Below are positions 8,494 to 17,449 of a stretch of DNA of 44,039 nucleotides, piece after piece (within the stretch, counting starts at the first letter, position 1; each line of letters starts with the position of its first letter). This DNA is from Burkholderiales bacterium (GTDB lineage: Bacteria > Pseudomonadota > Gammaproteobacteria > Burkholderiales > Burkholderiaceae_C): positions 1 through 44,039 of the forward strand of contig CANCVB010000022.1 of assembly GCA_947381415.1 (NCBI GenBank), written 5' to 3'. The notes under the pieces are model-generated. The model was not told the origin of the DNA. It made no database searches and was given only the letters and a program-made list of their open reading frames with translations. The position numbers and the translations under genes are program-made.

Positions 8494-9048
8494 ATGACCT
8501 CCTCTGCCTTGCTGATCCGCCCAAGTTCGCCAGCCGACTTGCCAGCCATTACCGCGATTTATGCCCACCATGTGACGCACGGCACTGGCAGCTTTGAACT
8601 TGACGCCCCCGACGTGGCAGAGATGGGTCGCCGCCGTTCGGATGTGCTGGCCAAAGGCTTGCCCCACCTGGTCGCCAGCCGTGGTGAGGAGGTTTTGGGT
8701 TTTGCCTATGCGGGTGCCTTCAGGCCCCGCCCTGCCTTTCGATTCCTGGCCGAGGACTCGATTTACATCCATCCCAACCATGCAGGCCAAGGCTTGGGGC
8801 GCGCTTTGCTGGCCGAACTCATTCGCCACTGCGAGGCCTTGGGTATTCGACAACTGCTGGCGGTGATTGGCGACTCGGCCAACACTGGCTCGATTGGGCT
8901 GCACCGCAGTTTGGGGTTCACGCACACCGGCATTCTCAAGGCCAGCGGCTGGAAGCACGACCGATGGCTGGACACCGTGTTCATGCAAAAAGCCTTGGGT
9001 GCGGGAGATTCCAGCCCCGCCAGCGAGCTCACGCCGGCAAACCGATAA
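8494..9048 (+). CDS. GNAT family N-acetyltransferase, PAT-like
   Basis: An acetyl-CoA-dependent acetyltransferase of the phosphinothricin/methionine-sulfoximine acetyltransferase type; the true substrate is unknown. The 184 residues show an N-terminal IRPSSPADLPAITAIYAHHV, the acetyl-CoA binding loop HAGQGLGRALLAELI (about 97-111) and the C-terminal RSLGFTHTGILKASGWKHDR that is characteristic of PAT-like enzymes. The ATG has no Shine-Dalgarno sequence, and a -10-like TATAGA ends about 10 bases upstream, so the mRNA may have almost no leader. The TM2 gene follows after eight bases. Confidence 0.88.
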   Translation: MTSSALLIRPSSPADLPAITAIYAHHVTHGTGSFELDAPDVAEMGRRRSDVLAKGLPHLVASRGEEVLGFAYAGAFRPRPAFRFLAEDSIYIHPNHAGQGLGRALLAELIRHCEALGIRQLLAVIGDSANTGSIGLHRSLGFTHTGILKASGWKHDRWLDTVFMQKALGAGDSSPASELTPANR

Positions 9049-9056
9049 TCCCGCCC

Positions 9057-9503
9057 ATGAAACACAAAACATTGGCGACTTGGTTGAGTTTTTTGGGTGG
9101 CCCATTGGGTTTGCACCGTTTTTACATGTTTGGCACTGGCGATTGGCTGGCTTGGGTGTTGCCCTGGCCGACTTTGCTGGGTTTGTATGGCTTTGAACGC
9201 GCCCAAGACTTTGGCTTGGACGACCCCCTCAGTTGGTGGTTGGTGCCGCTGTTAGGCATCACCGTCGCGAGCGGTGCCCTCAACGCCATTTATTGGGGCC
9301 TGATGTCCACCGAGCGCTGGAACAACACCTACAACCCGCTAGACGACGCAGAGTCCCCCGCCGGCGCAACCAACTGGTTGACCATTGGTGCATTGGTGTT
9401 GTCGCTGATGGTCGGTACCACCGCCTTGCTGTCGACTTTGGCTTATGGTTTTCAGCGCTACTTCGAAGCCCAAATCGAAGAAGCACGAAAAATTTCACAG
9501 TAA
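9057..9503 (+). CDS. TM2 domain-containing membrane protein
   Basis: A 148-residue membrane protein of unknown function. The N-terminal TM2 motif is visible as SFLGGPLGLHRFYMFGTGDW (about 11-30), followed by further hydrophobic segments at about 33-45, 58-80 and 102-128. I placed the start at the ATG at 9057 because translation upstream overlaps the GNAT gene in another frame. It probably shares a transcript with the GNAT gene, and converges on folK with four bases between stops. Confidence 0.82.
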   Translation: MKHKTLATWLSFLGGPLGLHRFYMFGTGDWLAWVLPWPTLLGLYGFERAQDFGLDDPLSWWLVPLLGITVASGALNAIYWGLMSTERWNNTYNPLDDAESPAGATNWLTIGALVLSLMVGTTALLSTLAYGFQRYFEAQIEEARKISQ

Positions 9504-9507
9504 GCGT

Positions 9508-10008
9508 TCAAGCCGTTAACCAACGGCATTCTTGGTGCGCAACGCCAGCCAGCATGTCTGGCGTGACTTTGTCAGGGCATACCACTTGCAATGGCAGCAA
9601 CACAAACGCGCGCTGCATCCAGCGCGGATGGGGCACATGCAAATACGTGCTTTGCATCTGCGCATCGCCATAAAAAAGCACATCCAAGTCCAGCGTTCGT
9701 GGCGCATTCACATGGCCGCGGGTGCGCCCTGCCGCATTCTCCAAAGCTTGCAAAGCCTGCAACAACTCGACCGCATTGAGTCGGGTGGTTATACGCGCGA
9801 CCGCGTTGACATAGGTGGGGCCCGCCGCCTCTAAGGGCGCGCTTTGCAGCAAAGGAGAGGCCTGCAGCAATTGGGTATGTGGCAGGGTCGCGATGTCGGC
9901 CAAAGCTTGGCGCAGGGTGGCAGCGGCGTCCCCCAAGTTCGCGCCCAGCGCCACAAGGGCACTGACCGGGTCACGCAGCGACGTCACCACCACTGCTGGG
10001 ACCGCCAT
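9508..10008 (-). CDS. folK: 2-amino-4-hydroxy-6-hydroxymethyldihydropteridine pyrophosphokinase
   Basis: Transfers pyrophosphate from ATP to the pterin in folate synthesis. The 166 residues contain the HPPK landmarks ALVALGANLGD, PTYVNAV, RTRGHVNAPRTLDLDVLFYGD and VPHPRWMQRAFVLLPL. The frame is open much further upstream, but that part is the shadow of pcnB. I chose the ATG at 10008, so the gene starts inside the last 38 bases of pcnB in another frame. This suggests translational coupling. Confidence 0.92.
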   Translation of the reverse strand: MAVPAVVVTSLRDPVSALVALGANLGDAAATLRQALADIATLPHTQLLQASPLLQSAPLEAAGPTYVNAVARITTRLNAVELLQALQALENAAGRTRGHVNAPRTLDLDVLFYGDAQMQSTYLHVPHPRWMQRAFVLLPLQVVCPDKVTPDMLAGVAHQECRWLTA

Positions 10009-11434
10009 TGGCGGGCTTGCGCCGACGACGCGGACGTTTACGCGCCACGGGTGTGCCATCGGCACGAACGGCACGCGGCGCGGGTTTGACCGCTTGCAGC
10101 ATGTCGACGCGGGTATCGTCACTGGCCGTGCTGAAGGTTTCCCACCAATCGGCCAATTCTTCATCGACCTCGCCCACTTCAGCGCGCAGGCGCATGAAAT
10201 CAAAGCCTGCACGAAAGCGTGCTTGCTCGACCAAGCCAAACGGGGCGCTGCCACTGCGTTTGTCAAAGCGCGGTTGCATGGTCCAAATTTCACGCATGTC
10301 GCCCGCCAACTTGCCGCGACCCGACACGTCACCGATGCGGGCATTGAACACATCTTCAATGGCCTCTTGCAAAGCAGGAAACGCAGGCATCTCTGCACTG
10401 CGCAAGTGCCAACCCTCGCGCACATCGGCCCATAAAACACAGGCCAACAAGAAACTGGGCGCCACCGGTTTTCCTTCGCCAACACGTCGATCGGTGTCTT
10501 GCAAAGCGGCCTGCACAAAATCGGCATCTACCCTTTCAACCACCACATCGAGCAGGGGGTAAATACCCCGCGCCATGCCCAAGGTCTTGAGTTGTTCAAT
10601 GCTGGCCAAGGCATGTCCGGTTTGCAACAGCTTGAGCATCTCGTCAAACAAACGGCTTTGCGGCACATCCGCCAGCAAACCCACCGAGGCTTTCAAAGGT
10701 TTGGCCGTGCGCGGCTCTATCTTGAAACCCAGGTTGTTTAACTTCGCCGCAAAGCGCACCGCGCGGATGATGCGCACCGGGTCTTCGCGGTAACGGGTTG
10801 CAGGGTCGCCAATCATGCGAAGCACACGCTTCTTGGCGTCTTCCAAACCATGGTGGTAATCAATCACATCGCCAGTCAAAGGGTCGTAATACATGGCGTT
10901 GACGGTGAAGTCACGCCGTGCCGCGTCTTCGTCTTGCGGCCCCCAGACGTTGTCGCGCAAGACACGACCACTGGCGTCCACGGCATGCGTCATATTGGAC
11001 AAGGCTTTTTTGCTGGTGCGCTCATTGCCACTGACTTGCTCGGCGTCGTTGCTGTCCAGATAGGCACGAAAGGTGGAGACCTCGATCACCTCGTGTTCCC
11101 GGCCGCGGCCATACACCACATGCACGATACGAAAACGTCGCCCGATGATGAAAGCACGGCGAAAACACGCCTTCACCTCTTCAGGCGTGGCGTTGGTCGC
11201 CACGTCAAAGTCTTTGGGTTTCAAGCCCACCAACAAGTCGCGCACCGCACCGCCAACGATATAGGCTTCAAAGCCGCGCTCTTGCAGGGTGCGCACCACG
11301 TTCAATGCGCGGTCGTCCACCAACGTGTGGTCGATGCGGTGTTCTTTTTCGCTGATGACGCGGCGTTTACCGAATGGCGGTTTGGACGCTGCGGCTGGTT
11401 TACCCAGCAAGCGATCGATCATTTTTTTAATCAT
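9971..11434 (-). CDS. pcnB: Poly(A) polymerase I
   Basis: Adds poly(A) tails to RNA 3' ends and so marks them for decay. The 487-residue protein has the nucleotidyltransferase core AYIVGGAVRDLLVGLKPKDF and DVATNATPEEV, the RRDFTVNAMYYD segment, and the RNA-binding region with the signature EDPVRIIRAVRFAAKL. The C-terminus is a basic Arg/Lys tail (RKRPRRRRKP). I chose the ATG at 11434, which overlaps the HAD gene stop as ATGA, over a codon ten residues upstream. The distinction from CCA-adding enzyme rests on length, tail and operon context. Confidence 0.93.
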   Translation of the reverse strand: MIKKMIDRLLGKPAAASKPPFGKRRVISEKEHRIDHTLVDDRALNVVRTLQERGFEAYIVGGAVRDLLVGLKPKDFDVATNATPEEVKACFRRAFIIGRRFRIVHVVYGRGREHEVIEVSTFRAYLDSNDAEQVSGNERTSKKALSNMTHAVDASGRVLRDNVWGPQDEDAARRDFTVNAMYYDPLTGDVIDYHHGLEDAKKRVLRMIGDPATRYREDPVRIIRAVRFAAKLNNLGFKIEPRTAKPLKASVGLLADVPQSRLFDEMLKLLQTGHALASIEQLKTLGMARGIYPLLDVVVERVDADFVQAALQDTDRRVGEGKPVAPSFLLACVLWADVREGWHLRSAEMPAFPALQEAIEDVFNARIGDVSGRGKLAGDMREIWTMQPRFDKRSGSAPFGLVEQARFRAGFDFMRLRAEVGEVDEELADWWETFSTASDDTRVDMLQAVKPAPRAVRADGTPVARKRPRRRRKPANGGPSSGGDVAA

Positions 11435-12102
11435 GGGTTCTCGAAAAGGTCGAGGATACGCCACCCGCGTTCACGGGCAATGTGCTTGAGCTCGGCAGAG
11501 CCATTGGTCACAACGGGCACATCCACTTTTTCCAACAACGGCAAATCGTTCATCGAGTCGCTGTAAAAAGTGGTGTGGACCTGGTCCAGATGCAAGCCCT
11601 GTGCCTGCAGCCATTGGTTAACGCGAATCACTTTGCCCTCGCGCAGCGTGGGGGTGCCATCAATATCGCCAGTGAAATTGCCATGGGCATCGCGCACCAG
11701 TTGCACCGCCAGCAGTTCATCCATGCCAAAGGCTTGGGCGATGGGGCCGGTGACAAATTCGTTCGTGGCGGTCACCATCACCAAGGTGTCCCCTTGCGCA
11801 CGGTGCGCCTGCACCAATGCGAGCGCTGGGGGTTTAATTGCAGGGTGAATGACTTGCTGCATAAATTGCGCATGGGCTTCACGCGCGGCAGCCAAGCCGC
11901 GTTGCCTGACCGCCTCGGTCGCAAAGCGCACATAGGCATGAATATCCAAACAACCAGCGTGGTAATCGGCATAAAACGCGTCGTTGCGTTGTTTGAATGT
12001 AGCCCGGTCTGCCCACCCCAAACCCAAGGTGAAGTCTCCCCAGGATTGGTCAGAGTCCAGAGGCAGCAAGGTCTGGTCAAGGTCAAATAAAGCCAATTTC
12101 AT
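11431..12102 (-). CDS. HAD superfamily hydrolase, subfamily IB
   Basis: A probable phosphatase of the SerB-like subfamily IB. The 223 residues show motif I FDLDQTLL (5-12), motif II VMVTATN (about 111-117), a conserved Lys in REGKVIRV and motif III YSDSMNDLPLL. The substrate cannot be read from the sequence. The start MKLALFDLDQ at 12102 was chosen over a codon 32 residues upstream that would overlap hda. It lies four bases after hda and overlaps pcnB by four bases. Confidence 0.88.
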   Translation of the reverse strand: MKLALFDLDQTLLPLDSDQSWGDFTLGLGWADRATFKQRNDAFYADYHAGCLDIHAYVRFATEAVRQRGLAAAREAHAQFMQQVIHPAIKPPALALVQAHRAQGDTLVMVTATNEFVTGPIAQAFGMDELLAVQLVRDAHGNFTGDIDGTPTLREGKVIRVNQWLQAQGLHLDQVHTTFYSDSMNDLPLLEKVDVPVVTNGSAELKHIARERGWRILDLFENP

Positions 12103-12106
12103 GCAC

Positions 12107-12793
12107 TTAACTTTCGTCGAGCATGGCTCGAAGCAAAGGAATGGTGAGGGGTCGCTGGGTTTGCAAAGCAAATGTGTCCAAGCGGTGCAACAAGTCAATC
12201 AAATGACCCAAGTCACGGCTAAAGCGGCTGAGCAGGTAATCCAGCAAATCGGTGTTCAAGGTCATGCCCAAGGCTTGGGCATGCCTGACCAACACCGCAC
12301 GCCGTTCGTTCTCACCCAATACCTGCAGATGAAACACATGCCCCCAGCCCAAGCGGGTACGCAAGTCTTCACGCAAAGGCAAGTCTTGCGGGGGCAGCAA
12401 ACCGGCGGCCAATACCCAAGGCTGACGCGCCGCACCGGGTGTGGCGGCATGCACAAACCAATTGAAAGCGGCATGTTGTTGCACCGCGCTGTAGGACTGC
12501 ACATCGTCCATCAACACCACGTCCCAGTCGGCGTCAAAGGCGCTTGGCTCGGCAAGGGTGGCATCCATCCAGCCCACGCGGTGGCCTTGTGAGGTGATGG
12601 CCTGCGCCACCGCTGCCAGTAAATGGGTTTTGCCACAACCTTGCTCGCCCCATAAATAGGTTGGTACAGGCGAACGGGTATGCCCCGCCAACCACAGTTG
12701 CAAATGCTCCAGCGCAGCGAGATTGAGGCCAGGTTCAAAGTTGGACAAGGTTGGGCCGACATCGACGCCGATGTCTAACGCAATTTGCCTCAT
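12107..12793 (-). CDS. hda: DnaA regulatory inactivator Hda
   Basis: With the beta clamp, stimulates ATP hydrolysis by DnaA after initiation of replication. The 228-residue AAA+ protein has a clamp-binding-like N-terminus (RQIALDIGV), Walker A GEQGCGKTHLL (about 49-59) and a Walker B with DVVLMDDVQ. It lacks the DnaA DNA-binding domain. It lies six bases after the AI-2E-family gene in the run that continues to folK. Confidence 0.93.
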   Translation of the reverse strand: MRQIALDIGVDVGPTLSNFEPGLNLAALEHLQLWLAGHTRSPVPTYLWGEQGCGKTHLLAAVAQAITSQGHRVGWMDATLAEPSAFDADWDVVLMDDVQSYSAVQQHAAFNWFVHAATPGAARQPWVLAAGLLPPQDLPLREDLRTRLGWGHVFHLQVLGENERRAVLVRHAQALGMTLNTDLLDYLLSRFSRDLGHLIDLLHRLDTFALQTQRPLTIPLLRAMLDES

Positions 12794-12799
12794 GCTCGG

Positions 12800-13870
12800 T
12801 TAACCCGCATACAAACGACTGGCCATGTAACGGGTACGTAAACGGCGCAAGGCCACCAACAACACCGCACTGGCAGGCAAGGCCATCAATACGCCGACAA
12901 AGCCCAGCAGTTGCCCGAATGCCAGCAGCGCAAAAATCACGGCCAAGGGGTGAAGGCCAATGCGCTCGCCCACCAACCGCGGCGTGAGCACAAAGCCTTC
13001 AATCAACTGCCCCATACCAAACACCACAAACAGCATGATGCCTGCTTGCATGGGGGGCATCTCCAAAAAGCCAGACAAGGCTGCCAATAACAAGCCAACG
13101 CCAAAGCCCACATAGGGCACAAACACCGCCAAACCGGTAAAGATACCGATAGGCCAGGCCACCGATAAACCGAACAACGACAGACCAAGCACGTAATAAA
13201 TGGCCAGTATCAGCATCACCAACAACTGGCCACGCACATACTCGCCCAACACACCATCGGCCTCTTGGACAAAGCTGTCAACCGATGCCTTGGCATTGAC
13301 GGGCACCCATGCGCGCAGGTGTGACAAAGCCACATGACCGTCCATCAGCAGGTAGTACAGCACCACGGGAATCAACACCAAATTTCCCACCACCGCCAAG
13401 GCCACACTGCCACCTATGCGCAACGATGCCATCAAAGAGTTCAAGGCGCTGTCAGACAAGCCGTCGGCATTTTTGGTCAACCATGCTTTCAGCGCTTGGG
13501 AATCGAGTTCTAAGGGCACCCCCCATTGGCGCAACACAGGTTCCAAATGGTTTTTCAATTCATCCAGCAGTTGCGGTAACTGCGCTTGCATGTGGCTGGC
13601 TTCTTTGAACAAGACAGGGACCACCAAGGCCACGACCGCCAACAACAAGCCAAAAAAAACGGTCTCGCACACCAGCACCAGCAGGCTTTTGGGAAAGCCT
13701 TCACCCAGCCATTGCTGCAAAGCTTGAACGACCGGCGAGAGCACATAGGCCATGACCGCCGCTATCAAAAACGGGGCCAACACAGGTGCTAACCACCACA
13801 GCACACAGGCCACTGCGGCCGCAATGGCCAGCCAAGCGGCATAGAGTCGGTAATCAGGGGAGGAAGACAT
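12800..13870 (-). CDS. AI-2E family transporter (PerM-like)
   Basis: A 356-residue inner-membrane protein of the PerM/TqsA family, with hydrophobic segments at about 10-30, 33-55, 63-90 and several more in the C-terminal half. Family motifs include YVLSPVVQAL near the N-terminus, YVRGQLLVMLILAIYY and FVPYVGFGVGLLLA. Members export autoinducer-2, ions or unknown substrates, so the cargo is not assigned. The ATG at 13870 (MSSSPDYRLYAAW) was chosen; the frame stays open far upstream, but that part is antisense to purM. It diverges from purM and heads the hda-pcnB-folK group. Confidence 0.87.
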   Translation of the reverse strand: MSSSPDYRLYAAWLAIAAAVACVLWWLAPVLAPFLIAAVMAYVLSPVVQALQQWLGEGFPKSLLVLVCETVFFGLLLAVVALVVPVLFKEASHMQAQLPQLLDELKNHLEPVLRQWGVPLELDSQALKAWLTKNADGLSDSALNSLMASLRIGGSVALAVVGNLVLIPVVLYYLLMDGHVALSHLRAWVPVNAKASVDSFVQEADGVLGEYVRGQLLVMLILAIYYVLGLSLFGLSVAWPIGIFTGLAVFVPYVGFGVGLLLAALSGFLEMPPMQAGIMLFVVFGMGQLIEGFVLTPRLVGERIGLHPLAVIFALLAFGQLLGFVGVLMALPASAVLLVALRRLRTRYMASRLYAG

Positions 13871-13893
13871 CAGCTGGCGTGAGACCCGGCATT

Positions 13894-13910
13894 TAGAATG
13901 CGCCATTCTA
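13894..13910. promoter_or_regulatory. Divergent promoter palindrome between the perM-like gene and purM
   Basis: TAGAATGCGCCATTCTA is a perfect 7-3-7 inverted repeat. Each arm contains a TAGAAT -10-like hexamer, one for each strand. The minus-strand reading TAGAATGGCG resembles the start of the ribosomal promoters found elsewhere in the window. It lies 24 bases from the perM-like ATG and 38 from the purM ATG. Confidence 0.45.
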
Positions 13911-13948
13911 TCGACCCGACCCTTTGGCGCGTTTGCGCCCTGCCCTCC

Positions 13949-14977
13949 ATGAACACTCCCCTTTCCTACAAAGACGCTGGCGTTGACATTGACGCTGGTG
14001 ACGCTTTGGTTGAACGCATCAAACCCTTGGCCAAAAAAACCCTGCGTGAGGGCGTGTTGGCAGGTATTGGCGGCTTTGGTGCTTTGTTTGAGGTACCGAA
14101 AAATTACAAAGAACCCGTGCTGGTCAGCGGCACCGACGGTGTGGGCACCAAGCTCAAGCTGGCCTTTGAATGGCAGATGCACGACACCGTGGGCATTGAT
14201 TTGGTGGCCATGAGCGTGAACGACGTGCTGGTGCAAGGCGCCGAGCCCTTGTTTTTCCTGGACTATTTCGCCTGCGGCAAGCTCGATGTGGACACCGCCG
14301 CAGCGGTGGTGGGCGGCATTGCCAAGGGCTGTGAGTTGTCGGGCTGTGCCTTGATTGGCGGCGAAACCGCTGAAATGCCCGGCATGTACCCCGCTGGCGA
14401 GTACGACTTGGCAGGTTTTGCCGTGGGTGTGGTGGAAAAGTCCCGCATCTTGACGGGCAAAGACGTGAAAGCTGGCGACGTGGTGCTGGGCTTGGCCTCC
14501 AGCGGTGTGCATTCCAATGGCTTTAGCTTGGTGCGCAAGTGCATTGACAGAGCCGCTGACCAGTTGCCCCACAGCTTGGATGGGCAGCCCTTCAAAGAGG
14601 CCTTGATGGCCCCCACCCGCTTGTATGTGAAAAGTGTGTTGGCTGCATTGAAAACCCACCCCATCAAGGCCTTGGCGCATATCACCGGCGGCGGCTTGAC
14701 CGAGAACATTCCCCGCGTGCTGCCAGACCATTGCGCCGCGCACTTGCAACGCGCCCATTGGCCGCGCACCGAGTTGTTCAATTGGCTGCAAACCACCGCA
14801 GGCATTGATGAAGCCGAGATGTGCCGCACCTTCAACAACGGCATTGGCATGGTGCTGGTGTTGGATGCGGCCGACGCAGAGGCTTGCGCCAACACCCTGA
14901 CCGACTTGGGCGAGCAGGTGTTTCACATTGGCGTGATTGCCCCGCGTGGCGATGGTGCTGCTGTGCTGATTAACTAG
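13949..14977 (+). CDS. purM: Phosphoribosylformylglycinamidine cyclo-ligase (AIR synthetase)
   Basis: Closes the imidazole ring in de novo purine synthesis (FGAM + ATP to AIR). The 342 residues start [20 protein letters not shown] and contain [45 protein letters not shown] and [15 protein letters not shown], all typical of PurM. The ATG at 13949 matches the family N-terminus; a codon 17 residues upstream is less likely. It converges on the SirB1 gene with 25 bases between and no visible terminator. Confidence 0.97.
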   Translation: MNTPLSYKDAGVDIDAGDALVERIKPLAKKTLREGVLAGIGGFGALFEVPKNYKEPVLVSGTDGVGTKLKLAFEWQMHDTVGIDLVAMSVNDVLVQGAEPLFFLDYFACGKLDVDTAAAVVGGIAKGCELSGCALIGGETAEMPGMYPAGEYDLAGFAVGVVEKSRILTGKDVKAGDVVLGLASSGVHSNGFSLVRKCIDRAADQLPHSLDGQPFKEALMAPTRLYVKSVLAALKTHPIKALAHITGGGLTENIPRVLPDHCAAHLQRAHWPRTELFNWLQTTAGIDEAEMCRTFNNGIGMVLVLDAADAEACANTLTDLGEQVFHIGVIAPRGDGAAVLIN

Positions 14978-15002
14978 ACAGCTTCATCCTTATTGCAAAG
15001 CG

Positions 15003-15713
15003 CTATTGCGGCAACAACACCGCCAACCGCGCTTGCACCTTCAGCAACCGCTCTTGGTCGCCTTGGCGGCGGTAAATCTCGTGCAAGTTGCGCAGCATGC
15101 GGGCGATGATCTCGCGCGGCTCCGCAGGGCGCAAATGGTGGGACAGCGCTTCGTCTGAAATGGCATGGGGACTCCCCAGTTTGGCGCCTGGCAGCCAGGG
15201 AATGAGGCGCTCACTCAGGTCTTCGCGGCTTAAGGATTCGCCGCTAAAGGGGTCAATTACCACATGGCCTTCTTGAGGGGCCGGCAAATCCAGCTTGACC
15301 AAGAAATGCCCCGGGAAACCCACACCTGACACATTTAACCCAATGCTTTGGCCCAGTTCCAACCACAGTACCGCCAAGCTGATGGGAATACCCAAGCGGG
15401 TGGACATCACGACATTCAAGTAGCTGTTGTGCGGGTTGTCGTAGTGGTTCACATTGCCCGCAAAACGCAGGTTCGCATAGAAAAAGTGGTTCAGTTCACG
15501 CAATTTGTCCAATGCGTCTGCACTTGGCAGGATGCTGCGCTTTAAGCGCGCGGCCCAATGGTCCATGTCACTGAGCACCTGCTGAATATCCAGCGAGGGA
15601 AATTCATCTTGCGCCAAGCTGATGGCCGTTTCAAGCAAGGGAAACTCATCATCGCTTTGCACCAATGCGGTGAAGTAGTCCAATGCGCTGGGAGGCTTTA
15701 ATTTGTAGTCCAT
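15003..15713 (-). CDS. SirB1 family protein (transglutaminase-like)
   Basis: A 236-residue cytoplasmic protein of the SirB1/YchA family, which has a transglutaminase-like fold and tetratricopeptide-like C-terminus. The conserved block is NVNHYDNPHNSYLNVVMSTR (about 101-120), then GIPISLAVLWLELGQ and GVGFPGHFLVKL. No activity has been established for the family as far as I know. It follows murJ after 15 bases and probably shares its transcript. Confidence 0.87.
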   Translation of the reverse strand: MDYKLKPPSALDYFTALVQSDDEFPLLETAISLAQDEFPSLDIQQVLSDMDHWAARLKRSILPSADALDKLRELNHFFYANLRFAGNVNHYDNPHNSYLNVVMSTRLGIPISLAVLWLELGQSIGLNVSGVGFPGHFLVKLDLPAPQEGHVVIDPFSGESLSREDLSERLIPWLPGAKLGSPHAISDEALSHHLRPAEPREIIARMLRNLHEIYRRQGDQERLLKVQARLAVLLPQ

Positions 15714-15728
15714 GGCGTCATCATGCCT

Positions 15729-17294
15729 TTAGCGCCGCAAAAGTGCACGCATATCCATGCCAAGACCCCTCAGTGTCGCGAAATACACCACAGCACTGGC
15801 GCTTAATACGCCGGTCATCAAACCTATTCTCAGCCACGGTGAGGCTCGCAAAGCGGTCCAATCCCAGTAGGAAGCGGCGTAAAACAGACAGCCGCCCATG
15901 GCGGCAGACGCCAAAACCACCCGCAACACCAGTAACGCCCAGCCCGGTTTGGCCACGAAACTGCGGTTACGCCGCAAACCCTGTAACAACCAAAGGGCAT
16001 TCAGCAAGGCGCCCAGACCAATCGAAAGTGTCAGCGCCGCATGCGCCAAGTAGGGCACCAGCAAAATATTCATGACTTGGGTGAACACCAGTACCACCAC
16101 CGCGATGCGCACTGGGGTGCGGGTGTCTTGTTTGGCGTAAAAGCCGGGGGCAAGCACCTTGATGGCCACCAAACCCAGCACCCCCACGCCATAGCCGGTG
16201 AGGGCTAAGGTGGTTTGCGCCACATCGTGGTTGGTGAAAGCGCCATAGTGGTAAAGCACGGCCACCAGTGGTTGGGCAAACACCAACAAGGCCACCGCAC
16301 AAGGCCAAGCCAATACCACCACCAAGCGCAAGCCCCAGTCCAGCATGGCCGAGTAGGCCTCTGCATCGCCGCTGGCCTGCGCACTTGACAACTGCGGCAT
16401 CAGCACCACGCCCAAAGCCACGCCCAGCATGGCGATGGGGAACTCCATCAAGCGGTCGGCATAGCTGATCCAACTCACGCTACCCGGCGTCAAATGCGAG
16501 GCGATTTGGGTGTTGATGATGAGCGACAACTGCGCCACACCGACACCCAACAAGGCGGGCGCCATCAACGACAAAATGCGCCGCGTGCCAGTGTCTTGCC
16601 AAGCAGTTTGCAGGCCTTGGGGCGAAAGCGCCAAACGCGGCAACACGCCCAAACGCCGCAAAGCCGGCATCTGCACCGCTAGCTGCAGCATGCCCCCCAA
16701 CATCACACCGCCTGCCATGGCATAAATTGGCTCTAAGCCTTGCATGGCCAACCAAGGCGCGCCCCAGACGGCGGCACCAATCATGCACACGTTCAGCAAA
16801 ACCGGCGTGGCCGCAGGCACGGCAAACCGCTTCCACGTGTTCAAAACACCTGCCGACAAAGCCACCATCGACATAAAGGCAATGTAGGGAAACATCAGGC
16901 GCGTGAGGCTGACTGCGGTGTCCATGCCTTGCGCGGATTGTTTGAGCCCGCTTGCCATGGCCCACACCAACCATGGTGCGGCCAAGACACCCAGCACGCT
17001 CAGGCTCACCACGGCCAGCAGCAAAACCGTGGCCACTTTGTCAATCAGTACACGGGTGTGTGCATCCCCCTGCTCAGCGCGGGTAGCGGCCAAGACCGGC
17101 ACAAAGGCCTGCGCAAACGCGCCCTCGGCAAAGAGACGGCGAAACAAATTGGGGATGCGAAACGCCACGTTGAAGGCGTCGGTCAGCGCGTTGGCGCCAA
17201 ACACGCTGGCGATCAGCGTCTCCCGCGCAAAACCGGTGATGCGCGAGGCCAAGGTCCACAAGGACACGGTAGAGGCGGACTTGAACAGGCTCAC
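15729..17294 (-). CDS. murJ: Lipid II flippase MurJ
   Basis: Flips the peptidoglycan precursor lipid II across the inner membrane. The protein has 521 residues and many hydrophobic segments consistent with 14 helices of the MATE/MOP fold. The N-terminus SLFKSASTVSLWTLASRITG and the segment FNVAFRIPNLFRRLFAEGAF are diagnostic. I chose the GTG at 17294 because the family N-terminus begins there; a TTG 11 codons upstream is possible. No strong Shine-Dalgarno sequence is seen. The gene diverges from the S8 protease gene across an AT-rich region. Confidence 0.95.
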   Translation of the reverse strand: MSLFKSASTVSLWTLASRITGFARETLIASVFGANALTDAFNVAFRIPNLFRRLFAEGAFAQAFVPVLAATRAEQGDAHTRVLIDKVATVLLLAVVSLSVLGVLAAPWLVWAMASGLKQSAQGMDTAVSLTRLMFPYIAFMSMVALSAGVLNTWKRFAVPAATPVLLNVCMIGAAVWGAPWLAMQGLEPIYAMAGGVMLGGMLQLAVQMPALRRLGVLPRLALSPQGLQTAWQDTGTRRILSLMAPALLGVGVAQLSLIINTQIASHLTPGSVSWISYADRLMEFPIAMLGVALGVVLMPQLSSAQASGDAEAYSAMLDWGLRLVVVLAWPCAVALLVFAQPLVAVLYHYGAFTNHDVAQTTLALTGYGVGVLGLVAIKVLAPGFYAKQDTRTPVRIAVVVLVFTQVMNILLVPYLAHAALTLSIGLGALLNALWLLQGLRRNRSFVAKPGWALLVLRVVLASAAMGGCLFYAASYWDWTALRASPWLRIGLMTGVLSASAVVYFATLRGLGMDMRALLRR

Positions 17295-17327
17295 GCGTTG
17301 GAGTGTAGCCGTCACTTGGAATGGCAA

Positions 17328-17449
17328 ATCTGTGGGAAATACACACCAACAAGTATTAAATAAATGAATATTTATGCATTTTTAGTAGTAAATATATATT
17401 TACAAACTTAATTTAAATACATTTAAGTTCTCATTTTTTAGGAAATACC
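17328..17449 (+). promoter_or_regulatory. AT-rich region upstream of the S8 protease
   Basis: About 120 bases that are strikingly AT-rich compared with the rest of the window. It contains a perfect 16-base palindrome, GTAAATATATATTTAC, at 17388-17403. An AGGAAA ribosome-binding site lies about 6 bases before the ATG at 17450. Several AT-rich hexamers could serve as -10 elements; I could not choose one. Confidence 0.5.

Noticed and set aside
13871..14926. In-frame extension of the AI-2E family gene by about 350 residues, antisense to purM
   Set aside because: The extension is the mirror of purM codons, has no membrane segments, and the normal family N-terminus starts at 13870.
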